Source: Piscirickettsiaceae bacterium (GTDB lineage Bacteria; Pseudomonadota; Gammaproteobacteria; Nitrosococcales; Methylophagaceae). From it: a stretch of 46,974 bases of DNA. Below are positions 9,698-22,101 of this stretch, one piece after another. The translations under genes were made by a program, and so were the position numbers. Every line of letters begins with the position of its first letter. Position 1 is the first letter of the stretch. Where the stretch lies: contig JAIBDY010000016.1 in assembly GCA_024685995.1 (NCBI GenBank), positions 1 to 46,974 on the forward strand, written 5' to 3'. Under the pieces are notes generated by a model, which saw only the letters and a list, made by a program, of their open reading frames with translations, did not search any database and was not told where the DNA came from.

Positions 9698-11394
9698 TAT
9701 TTCAACTCCTCAGGGAAGTACTTCATCACACTACGAAGCGGGTTCGGCGCGGCTTGTCCTAAACCACAGATAGAGGCATCAACCATCACTGCAGACAGCT
9801 CTTCCAATAGATTCTGATCCCATTCAGGATTCGCCATCAAGTTCACAGCCTTCGCTGTTCCGACACGACATGGCGTACATTGTCCACAAGACTCATCTTC
9901 AAAGAACTTCATTGCATTCACCGCTAAATCACGCGCCCGATCTTGATCAGAAAACACCACGATCGCCGCTGAACCAATAAAGCAGCCATACTCTTGCAAA
10001 GTATCAAAATCTAAGGGGACATTGCCTAACGACGCTGGCAAAATACCACCCGAAGCCCCCCCCGGGAAATACCCATAGAACGTATGTCCTTCTTCCATCC
10101 CTTCACAATATTCATCTATCAGCTCGCGCATCGAAATACCTGCGGGTGCAAAGTGCACGCCCGGCTTTTTAACTCGACCACTGACAGAAAATGAACGCAA
10201 GCCCACTCGACCATTACGACCATGGTCAGTCATGAAACGCGCGCCTTTTTCAATAATATCGCGAACCCAATACACTGATTCCATATTGTGTTCTAACGTT
10301 GGTCGACCAAACAAACCGACTTGCGCGACAAAAGGTGGACGCAAACGCGGCATTCCTCGTTTACCCTCAATCGACTCAATCATCGCCGACTCTTCACCAC
10401 ATATATACGCCCCGGCTCCACGACGTAAGTGAATAACGGGCATATTGTCGACGGGTGGATTAGCGATCAACTTAGCCAATTCAATGGCTAGTGATTCTCT
10501 AATTGCAGCATACTCATCGCGTAAATAGATATAAATCTCATGGATATCTGTTGCCCATGCAGCAATTAACATGCCTTCCAAGAAACGATGCGGGTCGCGT
10601 TCTAAATAATATTTATCTTTAAACGTACCGGGTTCACCTTCATCAATATTCACCGCCATCAATTTAGGCGACGGTTGATCTCGAACAATGCGCCATTTGC
10701 GACCGCTCGGGAAGCCCGCCCCACCCAAGCCACGTAGGCCTGAATCATCCATCGTCGTCAAAATATCTTCTATTTGATGACTGCCGTTCATGCAAGCTTG
10801 ATAGGTCTCATACCCTTGTGTTGCACGGTAGGCTTCAAACGTAATCGGTGCAATGGACTCAGGCTGCGTATGGCCTGCATTGACTTCCTTGACCACCGAT
10901 TCTACGTTAGCATTTTCAACAGGGTTCATTCCAACAACCGCAACCGGCGCGACATCACAGCGCCCAATACACGGTACTTTTTGAACTCGAACACCTGCGT
11001 CTAAGCCATTTTCAAGTGACTCGATTAGACCATGCGCACCTTTCATTTCACACGTTAAGGATTCACACACCCGGACAGTTAACGCCGGAGGAGGCGTATC
11101 GCCTTCTTTGATTACATCAAAATGGTGGTAAAACGTCGCAACCTCATACACTTCCGCTTTAGATAACTTCATCTCTCGCGCCAACGCTACTAAATGGGCG
11201 GCGGAAATATAATGATATTTATCTTGAATCTTGTGTAAATGTTCGATCAATAAATCTTTTTGCCTAGACTCATCACCTAACAAAGTTTGTATTTCTGACA
11301 ATGCTTTCGGATCGACTTGACGACCTTTACCAACTGCCCTTGGCAGTTTTAGCTTTTTACCCTCTTTTCGAGCGCTAACCACTTGCTCACTCAT
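9697..11394 (-). CDS. fdhB: NAD-dependent formate dehydrogenase beta subunit (NuoE-NuoF fusion)
   Basis: A 565-residue cytoplasmic subunit passing electrons from formate oxidation to NAD+. Residues ~30-185 are NuoE/FdsG-like with a 2Fe-2S set (VRVCESLTCEMKG and VPCIGRCDVAP). The rest is NuoF/FdsB-like: GLRGLGGAGFPSGRKW and NIDEGEPGTFKD for FMN and NADH, GAGAYICGEESAMIESIEG, and a C-terminal 4Fe-4S motif ESCGQCTPCRVG with a distal Cys in SICGLGQ. The same fusion occurs in Methylobacterium Fdh1B; FdsABG systems keep two genes. I start at ATG 11392-11394, with GGTGG seven bases upstream, rather than the preceding TTG. It is first in a two-gene operon with fdhA. Confidence 0.93.
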   Translation of the reverse strand: MSEQVVSARKEGKKLKLPRAVGKGRQVDPKALSEIQTLLGDESRQKDLLIEHLHKIQDKYHYISAAHLVALAREMKLSKAEVYEVATFYHHFDVIKEGDTPPPALTVRVCESLTCEMKGAHGLIESLENGLDAGVRVQKVPCIGRCDVAPVAVVGMNPVENANVESVVKEVNAGHTQPESIAPITFEAYRATQGYETYQACMNGSHQIEDILTTMDDSGLRGLGGAGFPSGRKWRIVRDQPSPKLMAVNIDEGEPGTFKDKYYLERDPHRFLEGMLIAAWATDIHEIYIYLRDEYAAIRESLAIELAKLIANPPVDNMPVIHLRRGAGAYICGEESAMIESIEGKRGMPRLRPPFVAQVGLFGRPTLEHNMESVYWVRDIIEKGARFMTDHGRNGRVGLRSFSVSGRVKKPGVHFAPAGISMRELIDEYCEGMEEGHTFYGYFPGGASGGILPASLGNVPLDFDTLQEYGCFIGSAAIVVFSDQDRARDLAVNAMKFFEDESCGQCTPCRVGTAKAVNLMANPEWDQNLLEELSAVMVDASICGLGQAAPNPLRSVMKYFPEELK

Positions 11395-12347
11395 CAATCG
11401 ACCACCCTTGAGTTTCTATTACGGACTTAATTTATTCAGAATTTAACATTGGAAAAATACCATGAGCTAGCACCCTTGTGAAGTCACACTGAGAACTCTC
11501 TACCCGTGTCTAGTTAAATGACTCCCTATTACATACACAAGTTCAGACCGAAAAATCACTTAGTTTGAATTTAAACCACAAAAACTAAGGGGGTTTCATC
11601 TTTTTGATATTATTCTATATTTCATAGCAACTATGTATTGTAATCTGCTCTCGAGCAAATAAGCTATCTTTCAGAGATGTGAATTCAACATTGTTACAAC
11701 AAATCACAATAAATTCATCATAAATCAGACTTGTTTTAAGCATTCTGTCGTTTTTTTAACACTCTTGCGCGTATTGAAAGCCAATTTGATACACCATTCT
11801 CTTCAAATCATAATGCCTGTATGTTCATTTACATACAGCATTAACAGTACGCCGTTAGCTCTGGGCAGCAAAATCATTCACTCGACCTCAAGAAGCTAAA
11901 CCGTGACAAGTGAGGTTATCTAGACAAGTTCTGTCTGCATACTGTGATTATAGAATATGTGGGGGGAAAGCTAGAATAACAAAGCGCATAGATCCAAGAT
12001 GAGTATCGACAGTCGAAAATTTAATCCGATCGTCGATACCCATTTCAGAAAGAGAGGTTAGTTATCAGTAACCTTGATGGTTTTAAAGTCGTGCGCCCAC
12101 ACGCCCTTAAGCCAATTACCAACAACCTTTTTACCATAAACTTGGTCAAAGCAGTCAAAACTGACGCGCATGCTGTTACACATGATACTGAGTCAATCGT
12201 TATCACTGATTATTCTCATCGCTCCACAATAACCAAGTCAGTGTTAATCTACACTGCCCCAACCATTATTGCAAATAAGAATCATTACTGTTTATGAATT
12301 GTAGTTGCTGGTGTTTCGTCTCATCTTCACGCGCATTCCCAGCGACG
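11395..12347. other. 953-bp non-coding region between glnS and the formate dehydrogenase operon
   Basis: I find no convincing gene here; the one open frame (12091-12297, rightward, 68 codons) has no ribosome-binding site and no recognisable protein. The region must hold the fdhBA promoter. Visible structures: a dyad at 11812-11842 (CTGTATG/CATACAG extended by AATG/CATT with one bulge), an 8-bp inverted repeat GTATCGAC/GTCGATAC at 12003-12010 and 12032-12039, and a Fur-like site at 12271-12289. Composition is more AT-rich than the flanking genes. It could contain a regulator operator, a small RNA, or the remains of a lost gene. Confidence 0.6.
12271..12289. promoter_or_regulatory. Possible Fur box in the glnS-fdhB gap
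   Basis: By eye, 13 of 19 positions match the classical Fur consensus of inverted GATAAT units, with an intact AATCATTA core. No iron gene starts nearby: glnS ends 59 bases to the right and fdhB begins nearly 900 bases to the left. It may be a chance match or a remnant. Confidence 0.3.
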
Positions 12348-14036
12348 CTAATTTTGATTAGAGTTCGCCCAAGTATCGCGTAATGTAATTGTCCGGTTGA
12401 ACACCAACTTGTCCGCTGAACTCAACTCACTATCAGCACAAAAATAACCCTCACGCTCAAATTGATAGACTTGGCTATCTTGTGTAGCCAATAAGCTGGG
12501 CTCAACAATACTTTGCGTCAACGTCACCAATGACTCAGGATTTAAATACGTTGTGAAATCCGCAATATTTTTATCTGTATCTGGATGTGGATGGTTGAAT
12601 AAACGATCGAACAGACGAATTTCAGCCGGCACACCATGTTCAGCTGAAACCCAGTGAATCACACCTTTAACTTTCCGACCCTCGGGATTAGCCCCTAAGG
12701 TAGCCGGATCATAGCTACAATTCAGTTCAACAATCTCGCCTTGTTCGTCTTTAATTACCTCATCACAACGAATGACATAAGCATTTCGCAGCCGTACTTC
12801 CTTATCTTTCACCAAACGTTTAAATTTATTGTTCGCTTCTTCCTTAAAATCCGCCCTGTCAATATAAAGCATTTGCGTAAACGGAATCTCACGCGTGCCC
12901 ATGGCTTCATTCTGGGGATGGTTCGGCGCTGTTAATTGCTCGGTTTGATCAGCGGGATAATTAGTCAGCACCACCTTCAACGGATCCAATACCGCCATTA
13001 CACGCGGAGCATTATCATTCAAGTTTTCACGGATACAACTTTCTAAAATATCCATCTCGACAGAGTTATCGGCTTTCGTCACCCCAATACGTGTGCAAAA
13101 CTCGCGTAATGCCGCCGCAGGATAACCACGTCGACGCATACCTGAAATGGTTGGCATCCGAGGATCACTCCAACCATCGACCAATTGTTCTTCAACCAGT
13201 TTGGTCAACTTACGCTTACTGGTAATGGCGTATTGTAAGTTAAGCCGAGAAAATTCAATTTGTTGCGGATGATGTTCTGTTTGAAGGCTATCTAAAAACC
13301 AATCATATAGCGGTCTATGGTCTTCAAATTCCAAAGTACGAAGCGAATGTGTGACACCTTCTATCGCATCGGACACGCAATGCGCGTAGTCATACATCGG
13401 GTAAATAGACCATGCATTACCAGTTTGATGATGCACCACATCGCGTCGAATACGGTAAATAGCAGGATCGCGTAAATTAATATTAGGCGAAGCCATATCA
13501 ATCTTGGCGCGTAATACCCGCGATCCATCTTCAAACTCACCCGCCCGCATTCGCTTAAATAGCGCTAGATTCTCGTCGACGGAACGGTCACGATAAGGAC
13601 TATTTTGACCCGGTGCCGTCAAAGTACCCCGGTATTCCCGTGTTTGCTCTGCTGTCAAATCACAAACATAAGCATCGCCTTGTTCTATTAACTGCACAGC
13701 ATAACCATAAAGCTGGTCAAAATAGCTCGAGGCATAGTGCAAGTGACCATCAAACTCAAACCCGAGCCAACGGACATCTTTCATAATCGCTTCAACAAAT
13801 TCCAGTTCTTCTTTTTGCGGATTAGTATCATCAAAGCGCAAGGTACAGACACCGTGATAGTCCAGTGCCAAACCAAAATTTAAGCAAATAGATTTAGCAT
13901 GGCCAATATGCAAATAGCCATTCGGTTCCGGAGGGAAACGCGTCTGTACACGTCCGCCATGCTTATTGGATGTCATGTCTGCATCAATAATATGTCGAAT
14001 AAAATTACTGGGTTTAGTGTCCGCTGTTTCGCTCAT
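12348..14036 (-). CDS. glnS: Glutaminyl-tRNA synthetase
   Basis: A 562-residue cytoplasmic class I synthetase charging tRNA-Gln, close to the E. coli length of 554. The HIGH motif sits at residues 43-46 within [15 protein letters not shown]. The KMSKS-equivalent appears as ITSKRKL, followed by [18 protein letters not shown], a hallmark of GlnRS rather than GluRS. The C-terminal half carries the two anticodon-binding beta-barrels. It starts at an ATG and is transcribed leftward alone, with ~690 bases of gap upstream and ~950 downstream. Direct glutaminylation is consistent with a gammaproteobacterium. Confidence 0.96.
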   Translation of the reverse strand: MSETADTKPSNFIRHIIDADMTSNKHGGRVQTRFPPEPNGYLHIGHAKSICLNFGLALDYHGVCTLRFDDTNPQKEELEFVEAIMKDVRWLGFEFDGHLHYASSYFDQLYGYAVQLIEQGDAYVCDLTAEQTREYRGTLTAPGQNSPYRDRSVDENLALFKRMRAGEFEDGSRVLRAKIDMASPNINLRDPAIYRIRRDVVHHQTGNAWSIYPMYDYAHCVSDAIEGVTHSLRTLEFEDHRPLYDWFLDSLQTEHHPQQIEFSRLNLQYAITSKRKLTKLVEEQLVDGWSDPRMPTISGMRRRGYPAAALREFCTRIGVTKADNSVEMDILESCIRENLNDNAPRVMAVLDPLKVVLTNYPADQTEQLTAPNHPQNEAMGTREIPFTQMLYIDRADFKEEANNKFKRLVKDKEVRLRNAYVIRCDEVIKDEQGEIVELNCSYDPATLGANPEGRKVKGVIHWVSAEHGVPAEIRLFDRLFNHPHPDTDKNIADFTTYLNPESLVTLTQSIVEPSLLATQDSQVYQFEREGYFCADSELSSADKLVFNRTITLRDTWANSNQN

Positions 14037-14728
14037 GTTGCTCTCAATTAGTCATTCACATCGGGCGACATCGTCGCCCTAATCGCCATCAAATCGTCAA
14101 GGATAAGGGCTTTAGCACAGTGGCGCAACTTACCATAACACCGACAGCAATGCAGTCAATTCATCGCATTATCTAAAATACACCTACACGCTGGCGATCA
14201 GGCTCTAAAAATTGATTCTCATCTGACAGATATACACTTTTCTATACTCACTAAGCCAACACGCTGTCTGATGCAACGGGCCTCGAATACGCTTCACAAT
14301 ACAACGACGAATATCAATCCGAATGCCCGTCAACCACATTTTATTTCAATAGCAGAATATCACCACACTTTTTGTCGGCGGCATCACTATGTTGGTGACT
14401 CAACTCGACACAAGTTTGTTATTAACTGGTGTTTTACTCGCTCATTGGCTAGCTCTAAGAGACGGTTCCGTAGTATTTGTTCAACAGTCTTTACTCATCC
14501 TCGTCGCCTTCCATCGATTAATTAATGCGGCCAAAGATGAGAAAAGAGATCGTTCAGCAAGTTACCCAACAATGCAATCAAATATGGCACAATCATGCTA
14601 AAAGTAAGCCTATCATTAAGTTGCCATCATTATTTTTTAATTTGTACTATTTGGTATAAATTAATGATAGACTCCGCTACATGCACAAGCATCAAATTGG
14701 TTTTCTTAAATAAAACGGAGTACACACT
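14037..14728. other. 692-bp gap between glnS and the cupin gene
   Basis: This is the divergent upstream region of glnS (leftward) and the cupin gene (rightward). Two overlapping rightward open frames (14271-14525 and 14389-14601) lack ribosome-binding sites and resemble no protein I know. The second has a hydrophobic first half and could be a tiny membrane protein, but I would not annotate it. An extended -10 element for the cupin is at 14652-14660. A TGATTCTCAT string near 14210-14220 resembles half of a Fur site but does not score well across the full site. Confidence 0.5.
14652..14660 (+). promoter_or_regulatory. Probable extended -10 promoter element for the cupin gene
   Basis: The sequence TGG-TATAAA fits the extended -10 form (TGn followed by a TATAAT-like hexamer), 69 bases before the cupin ATG. 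The region 17 bases upstream is T-rich with no good -35, as is common for extended -10 promoters. Confidence 0.4.
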
Positions 14729-15094
14729 ATGACCATTCAAGCCCTGCTATACAAGCTTCCACCAATTGATAATAACCCTATTACTGATGACCTTGATGGT
14801 TGGGTTGCTGCCGGAGATAAGCCGAAAGCAACGATGAAAACGTGGATACAACACACCTCGAATGATGGCTCATTGATTTCAGGTGAATGGCATGCCACAA
14901 CCGGCTTTTATCACACGACGTATGCTGCATACGAATTTGTACATTTGATTGAAGGCCGCATCACGATTACACCTGATGGAGGCGAAGCACAATATTATGT
15001 CCCTGGAGACAGTTTTGTTGTAGAACCAGGATTTAATGGTGTTTGGGAAATCACAGAGCCTGTCAGAAAAAATTTCGTCATTAAAATCAAATGA
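14729..15094 (+). CDS. Single-domain cupin protein (DUF861/EutQ-like)
   Basis: A 121-residue cytoplasmic protein forming one cupin beta-barrel. The central part ISGEWHATTGFYHTTYAAYEF, then FVHLIEGRITITPDGG and YYVPGDSFVVEPGFNGVWEI, follow the cupin_3 (DUF861) pattern of proteins related to ureidoglycine aminohydrolase and EutQ. In this branch the tryptophan-bearing GEW and GVWE positions are typical. Full metal ligation is uncertain because the usual HxH is not clean. The ATG has a good GGAG nine bases upstream. It is monocistronic, with a promoter-like element upstream and a strong hairpin downstream. No purine, ethanolamine or other pathway gene is adjacent, so the substrate is unknown. Confidence 0.82.
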   Translation: MTIQALLYKLPPIDNNPITDDLDGWVAAGDKPKATMKTWIQHTSNDGSLISGEWHATTGFYHTTYAAYEFVHLIEGRITITPDGGEAQYYVPGDSFVVEPGFNGVWEITEPVRKNFVIKIK

Positions 15095-15157
15095 TCATTA
15101 ACGGTCGTGTCTTGAGTTAACCTATAACAGAGTATAACGGTTAACAAACAAATCACC

Positions 15158-15193
15158 GTCATGCCCCTTGCTCGAAAGAACAAGGGGCATGAC
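15158..15193 (+). terminator. Strong hairpin after the cupin gene
   Basis: A perfect 13-bp inverted repeat GTCATGCCCCTTG (15158-15170) and CAAGGGGCATGAC (15181-15193) around a 10-base loop. It is followed by AATACTCTTTT, a modest T-rich tail for rightward transcription. It lies 63 bases after the cupin stop and may also serve the leftward gene ending at 15265. Confidence 0.7.
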
Positions 15194-15264
15194 AATACTC
15201 TTTTGACCCTAGTGAGAAAATCACACCAGACGGATGAGTCAAAGCATGAATTGCCATAGGAAGA

Positions 15265-15660
15265 TTACAATACCTCAAAGTGAGGATAAGCTGAGAATTC
15301 AATCGCGATATTCCCTTCATGTAACTCACCCATCAGCAAGGCCGGTAGGTTAAATGACTGCGGCATATCATCGTCAGCCTTAACCGTCACATCTAAGTCC
15401 AAAACGACATGCATAGCATTGGTCTTTAAAAAGTCAAAAGCACTTTGATACTTCGTGAGCAAGCGTTGTATTTTTTCAATACAAATTGGCCCTGTCTCGT
15501 TTTCAGCCACAATCATATCAAAGCCAGAAAACTCACTGGGATTACCCAACATATCTGGTTCGCCTTTTTTAAAAGCATCCGAAACCAGCAAGTCAGGATA
15601 TTGATTCAAAAACACATCAACATCAAATTGTTCGCCATAAACGCGTAACACCGTATCCAT
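15265..15660 (-). CDS. Uncharacterised acidic 131-residue protein
   Basis: I do not recognise this protein with confidence. It has 131 residues, is acidic, and has no signal peptide, membrane segment or cysteine cluster (one Cys, in GPICIEK). The N-terminus MDTVLRVYGEQFDVDVFL and the C-terminal ELHEGNIAIEFSAYP are reminiscent of the DUF4279 type, in which a short beta-alpha fold begins with a similar strand, but this is only an impression. The start is well supported: GGGGAAG lies seven bases before the ATG. It stands alone leftward between the cupin gene and parC, with 246 bases upstream in which I see no gene. Confidence 0.7.
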   Translation of the reverse strand: MDTVLRVYGEQFDVDVFLNQYPDLLVSDAFKKGEPDMLGNPSEFSGFDMIVAENETGPICIEKIQRLLTKYQSAFDFLKTNAMHVVLDLDVTVKADDDMPQSFNLPALLMGELHEGNIAIEFSAYPHFEVL

Positions 15661-15906
15661 TATTTACTTCCCCTTAACGGCTTAAAATTATCAACTGAAA
15701 CAGAGACAACGGCACTGCTTCAGTGAGCCTTTCTTCTGTTATCAAGGTTGACTTTAATGCACTATTTCGCAGTATCGTGCAGATAAATCCATACGAATCA
15801 TTGTGAAATGCCTAGCCCGCAGCAATGTCTGTCATTTCGCAGTTCACACAAAATAAAATTGTTGCTAAATAAGGCGCTAACGCTTCATATTTAGACTTTA
15901 TTGTTC

Positions 15907-18147
15907 TTACTCCGCCACTTCCACCCGAGTCACTTTCTGCAAGCCTCGCGGTAATTTATGACCACGTTTACCGCGTTCACCACTGTAATGGGCTAAATCG
16001 GCAGGTTTCAAAGTCAAATGACGTTTGCCAGCGTGCAAGGTGACACTGTCGCCTTCTGGCACGACGGTGACGGAATGTAACCATTCGCGTTTATTGGCAA
16101 AGGCTGCTTGAGGGATATTAATCAAGCGCACACCCTTACCTTTATTCATATTTGGGATTTCATTGGCAGCAAAGACCAGTAAACGGCCATCCCCTGCCGT
16201 GACGGCTAATTGGTCGGTGTCGATATTATTTAACCATAATGGCGCTAACACTTCGGCCCCTGCAGGCAAGTTGAACAGTGCTTTACCCGCTTTATTTTTG
16301 GCCAATAAATTATCCAATGTCGTGACAAATCCATAGCCGGCACTATTTGACAATAATAACGGTTGGTTTAATTCCCCCGCTAATAACGCCACAAAGCGCG
16401 CATCGGTTGGCATTTGCAAGCGCCCACTTAAAGGCTCACCTTGTCCACGGGCTGATGGCAAGGTATGGGCCGGTAACGAATAGCTGCGCCCCGTCGAATC
16501 CAAGAAGATAATTTGTTGGTTGCTACGCGCTTTGACCGAGGTGGCATATCGGTCGCCAGTCCGGAAATTCAATGAGCTCGGATCAACATCATGTCCTTTC
16601 GCAGCGCGCACCCAGCCACTTTCAGACAACACAATGGTAATCGATTCTGTCGGTAATAATTCGGTCTCGCTCAATGCTTTGGCGGCGTCTCGACTAACTA
16701 ACATCGAACGACGATCATCGCCAAATTTTTTGGCGTCAGCCGTCAGTTCTTTGCGAATCAATGTTTTCAAACGGGTTTCTGAACCGAGTAACAATTCAAG
16801 TTGTTTACGTTCTTTCGCCAACGCGTCTAACTCGCCTTGTAGCTTCATTTCTTCAAGCTTGGCTAAATGACGTAACTTTAATTCTAGGATCGCTTCGGCT
16901 TGACGATCCGTAATCCCAAACCGTGTCATCAATACCGGTTTAGGCTCATCCTCTGTTCGAATAATAGCAATCACTTCATCAATATTGAGATAAGCGATTA
17001 ATAAGCCTTCCAACACATGCATGCGATCGAGGATTTTATCCAGTCGATATTGCAGGCGACGACGAACCGTTTCAGTTCTATATGTCAGCCATTCCAATAA
17101 CATATCACGCAAATTTTTGACTTGTGGTCGACCATCTAAGCCGATCATATTCATATTGACGCGGTAACTGCGTTCCAAATCCGTCGTGGCAAATAGGTGT
17201 GACATCAGGCCATCAATATCTACTCGATTCGAGCGCGGCACAACGACAAGTCTCACCGGATGCTCATGGTCTGATTCATCGCGTAAGTCCACTACCATAG
17301 GCAGTTTTTTATTTTGCATTTGATGGGCAATTTGCTCAACTACTTTGGCGCCAGAGACTTGATATGGCAGTGCATTGATGATCAATTCACCGTCTTCAAC
17401 AGCATATTTTCCGCGCTGCCGTACAGAGCCATGTCCTGTTGCATAAATTTTGTGCAACTCGGCGGAGGATGACACGATTTCGCCACCGGTTGGGAAATCG
17501 GGCGCTTGCACCACCTCGAGTAACTCTTCGAGTTGTGTAGATGGTTTTTTCAGCAGTAATAAACACGCTTCAACTACTTCACGTAAATTATGAGGCGGAA
17601 TATCGGTCGCCATCCCAACGGCAATGCCGGTGCCGCCATTGAGCAACACATTGGGTAAACGAGCAGGTAATAATTCGGGCTCATTCATCGTGCCATCAAA
17701 GTTCGGCACCCATTCCACTGTGCCTTGACCTAATTCGCTTAATAAAGTTTGAGCATAAGGCGCGAGGCGGGATTCAGTATAACGCATGGCAGCGAAGGAT
17801 TTCGGATCATCCATCGACCCCCAATTACCTTGACCATCGATCAGTGGATATCGATACGAAAATGGTTGCGCCATTAGCACCATGGCTTCATAACACGCGG
17901 AATCGCCATGCGGATGATATTTACCCAACACATCACCGACAGTACGCGCTGACTTTTTATGTTTCGATAAGGCACTTAAGCCCAACTCCGACATTGCATA
18001 AATGATGCGCCGCTGGACGGGTTTTAAGCCATCGCCAACATGTGGTAAAGCGCGATCTAGAATGACATACATGGAATAATCCAAATAGGCCTTTTCCGTG
18101 AAATCTCGTACTGGTAATTGTTCTAAATCATCCACTAGTGAACTCAT
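15907..18147 (-). CDS. parC: DNA topoisomerase IV subunit A
   Basis: A 746-residue subunit that cuts and rejoins DNA to decatenate daughter chromosomes. The catalytic tyrosine is Tyr123 in [14 protein letters not shown]. The quinolone-determining region reads [11 protein letters not shown] with Ser83 and Glu87, the sensitive-type residues equivalent to E. coli Ser80 and Glu84. A long coiled-coil region and a C-terminal DNA-wrapping beta-pinwheel of reduced size follow. Length is as for ParC rather than the longer GyrA, and the GyrA-box motif is not seen. It follows parE by 25 bases in the same leftward operon, an arrangement that supports coordinated synthesis of the A2B2 enzyme. Confidence 0.96.
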   Translation of the reverse strand: MSSLVDDLEQLPVRDFTEKAYLDYSMYVILDRALPHVGDGLKPVQRRIIYAMSELGLSALSKHKKSARTVGDVLGKYHPHGDSACYEAMVLMAQPFSYRYPLIDGQGNWGSMDDPKSFAAMRYTESRLAPYAQTLLSELGQGTVEWVPNFDGTMNEPELLPARLPNVLLNGGTGIAVGMATDIPPHNLREVVEACLLLLKKPSTQLEELLEVVQAPDFPTGGEIVSSSAELHKIYATGHGSVRQRGKYAVEDGELIINALPYQVSGAKVVEQIAHQMQNKKLPMVVDLRDESDHEHPVRLVVVPRSNRVDIDGLMSHLFATTDLERSYRVNMNMIGLDGRPQVKNLRDMLLEWLTYRTETVRRRLQYRLDKILDRMHVLEGLLIAYLNIDEVIAIIRTEDEPKPVLMTRFGITDRQAEAILELKLRHLAKLEEMKLQGELDALAKERKQLELLLGSETRLKTLIRKELTADAKKFGDDRRSMLVSRDAAKALSETELLPTESITIVLSESGWVRAAKGHDVDPSSLNFRTGDRYATSVKARSNQQIIFLDSTGRSYSLPAHTLPSARGQGEPLSGRLQMPTDARFVALLAGELNQPLLLSNSAGYGFVTTLDNLLAKNKAGKALFNLPAGAEVLAPLWLNNIDTDQLAVTAGDGRLLVFAANEIPNMNKGKGVRLINIPQAAFANKREWLHSVTVVPEGDSVTLHAGKRHLTLKPADLAHYSGERGKRGHKLPRGLQKVTRVEVAE

Positions 18148-18172
18148 TGTTCAACCATCTCTTTATTGAATA

Positions 18173-20074
<1,902 letters not shown>

Positions 20075-20196
20075 TTATTAATTTCTGTGCCCAGAGAGTA
20101 GCAGGATAAAAGCCTTCAAGACAATAGCCATGAAACTTAAGTCAATCACCAAGGTGGTAACGATAATGAGATTACGTATCTCGATTCCAGATGCGA

Positions 20197-20208
20197 TATA
20201 CTAGTATA
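20197..20208. repeat. Perfect 12-bp palindrome TATACTAGTATA in the parE-cydP region
   Basis: TATACTAGTATA lies midway between the divergent parE and cydP genes, about 140 bases before the cydP start. It could be an operator half-site pair or simply overlapping -10-like hexamers on both strands (TATACT reads as a -10 candidate in each direction). I see no clear FNR site nearby. Confidence 0.45.
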
Positions 20209-20348
20209 AATACTTAATCTACGCTGTTTTTGATAAAAGCGAATAAAGAAAATCGCTCGATCTAGTATTTTTTCCATCTCACTAGCAACCTTATTCGCCC
20301 AAGCAATGTCTACTGAAAAATTACATGACCAACAGCGAGGATACTCAA

Positions 20349-20546
20349 GTGAAATTTAAGTCAATGAACAAGACCTCATTGGGCTTTGAAATCACCATCA
20401 TTCTGATAATAAAACTCATTATCCTCTATTCGATTTGGCATGCTTTCTTCCATGAACAACGTCAAGAACACACTACCCGTACTGTCGCAGAACGCTTTCT
20501 CGACCAGCGCGATGCACACAACAAGGAACCCATGAATGATCTCTGA
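20349..20546 (+). CDS. cydP: CydP-like small subunit of the bd oxidase
   Basis: A ~65-residue single-pass membrane protein. One hydrophobic segment, [22 protein letters not shown], is followed by a charged tail containing the family-like pattern of a conserved Arg/Glu-rich region. It matches the small membrane protein CydP found immediately upstream of cydA in various proteobacteria; its role is thought to be structural. The frame is open from an ATG at 20325, but a GAGG eight bases before the GTG at 20349 favours the GTG start. It overlaps cydA by 11 bases, indicating coupled translation. The name rests on size, topology and position. Confidence 0.72.
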   Translation: MKFKSMNKTSLGFEITIILIIKLIILYSIWHAFFHEQRQEHTTRTVAERFLDQRDAHNKEPMNDL

Positions 20547-22101
20547 AGAATTGGTCGATATATCGCGGCTGCAATTTGCAATAACCGCACTATACCATTT
20601 CCTTTTTGTCCCTCTAACACTCGGCCTGTCATGGGTTTTGGTGATTATGGAGTCCGTCTATGTCATGACCGGTAAACAAGTTTATAAAGACATGACCCGG
20701 TTTTGGGGTAAGTTGTTCGGTATCAACTTTGCCATGGGGGTCACGACCGGACTGACTTTAGAATTTCAATTTGGTACCAACTGGGCCTATTACTCTCATT
20801 ACGTCGGTGATGTTTTCGGGGCACCGTTAGCGATTGAAGGCATGATGGCCTTTATGCTCGAATCCACTTTCGTCGGCATGTTCTTTCTCGGCTGGGATCG
20901 CCTCAATAAACAACAGCATTTATTGGTCACATTCTTAGTCGCTATCGGATCGAACTTATCTGCTTTATGGATCCTGATTGCCAACGCTTGGATGCAAAAC
21001 CCTGTTGGTGCGGAGTTCAATTACGAAACCATGCGAATGGAAATGACCAACTTCGCCGAGGTCTTGCTCAACCCAGTCGCACAGGTGAAGTTCATCCATA
21101 CCGTTGCCGCGGGTTATGTGACGGGCGCCATGTTCGTATTAAGTATCAGCGCTTATTACTTATTGAAGGGGCGAGATTTAGGGTTTGCCAGACGTTCTTT
21201 CGCCGTGGCTGCTGGCTTTGGTTTTGCGTCTATTTGTTCGGTTATCTTGTTGGGCGATGAAAGTGGTTATGAAGTCGGCGATGTTCAAAAAACAAAACTG
21301 GCCGCCATTGAGGCTGAGTGGCATACTGAACCACCACCCGCTGCGTTTACCGTCTTTGGCTTCCCGAATCAAGAGACCATGGAAACTGAGCATGCTATCA
21401 AAATACCGTATCTAATGGGTATCATTGCCACCCGATCTTTTGATACGCCGGTTCAAGGTATTACCGAGATCATCACTGAAAACGAAACCCGTATTCGGAA
21501 CGGTATGATGGCTTATGAAATACTGCAACTGCTTCGAAATGGTGAAGATGATGAATTCACTAAACAACGATTTGAAAATGTCAAAGCGGATCTCGGATAT
21601 GGTTTATTGTTAAAAAAATATGCCGATAATGTGCTGGATGCGACAGATGAACAAATCAAAGCTGCGGCACTGGATACTATCCCTTCGGTTGCGACATTGT
21701 TCTGGAGTTTTCGACTCATGGTCGCCTGTGGCATCATCATGTTCATTATTTTCTCACTGTCCTTTTATTACTGTGCCCGCAGGCAAGAATACAAACATCG
21801 CGGGTTACTGTGGGCAGCACTTTTAGCTTTACCACTACCTTGGATCGCTGCTGAAGCAGGCTGGATTGTCGCCGAAGTCGGCCGTCAACCATGGTCTATC
21901 AGTGGTATTTTACCCACGCATTTATCAGTCTCAACGCTGTCAGTCGGTAGCGTTTATAACAGTTTAGCGGCACTGGTTACCTTCTATACCCTGTTATTTA
22001 TTTTAGAAATGTATTTAATGATCAAATTCATCAAACTCGGCCCCAGTAGTCTGCACACTGGCCGTTACCATGGCGAATTGGCACAAAAGGCAAGCTCATG
22101 A
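20536..22101 (+). CDS. cydA: Cytochrome bd ubiquinol oxidase subunit I
   Basis: A 521-residue inner-membrane subunit (E. coli 522) that binds all three haems and oxidises quinol. It begins [25 protein letters not shown], in which the His of TALYHFLF is the haem d/b595-side ligand. Conserved segments include [27 protein letters not shown] and, near the C-terminus, [15 protein letters not shown]. The periplasmic Q-loop is of the long type (residues ~250-390), as in E. coli CydA. AGGA eight bases before the ATG supports the start. It is followed by cydB with a 4-base ATGA overlap. Confidence 0.97.
   Translation: MISEELVDISRLQFAITALYHFLFVPLTLGLSWVLVIMESVYVMTGKQVYKDMTRFWGKLFGINFAMGVTTGLTLEFQFGTNWAYYSHYVGDVFGAPLAIEGMMAFMLESTFVGMFFLGWDRLNKQQHLLVTFLVAIGSNLSALWILIANAWMQNPVGAEFNYETMRMEMTNFAEVLLNPVAQVKFIHTVAAGYVTGAMFVLSISAYYLLKGRDLGFARRSFAVAAGFGFASICSVILLGDESGYEVGDVQKTKLAAIEAEWHTEPPPAAFTVFGFPNQETMETEHAIKIPYLMGIIATRSFDTPVQGITEIITENETRIRNGMMAYEILQLLRNGEDDEFTKQRFENVKADLGYGLLLKKYADNVLDATDEQIKAAALDTIPSVATLFWSFRLMVACGIIMFIIFSLSFYYCARRQEYKHRGLLWAALLALPLPWIAAEAGWIVAEVGRQPWSISGILPTHLSVSTLSVGSVYNSLAALVTFYTLLFILEMYLMIKFIKLGPSSLHTGRYHGELAQKASS

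Noticed and set aside
12201-12219. Second Fur box in the glnS-fdhB gap
   Set aside because: Only about half of the consensus positions match in any register.
12091-12297. 68-codon rightward open frame in the glnS-fdhB gap
   Set aside because: No ribosome-binding site, no recognisable protein pattern, and it overlaps the Fur-like site; probably chance.
14389-14601. 70-codon rightward frame with a hydrophobic first half, possible small membrane protein
   Set aside because: No ribosome-binding site and poor composition; an overlapping frame of similar size (14271-14525) is equally unsupported.
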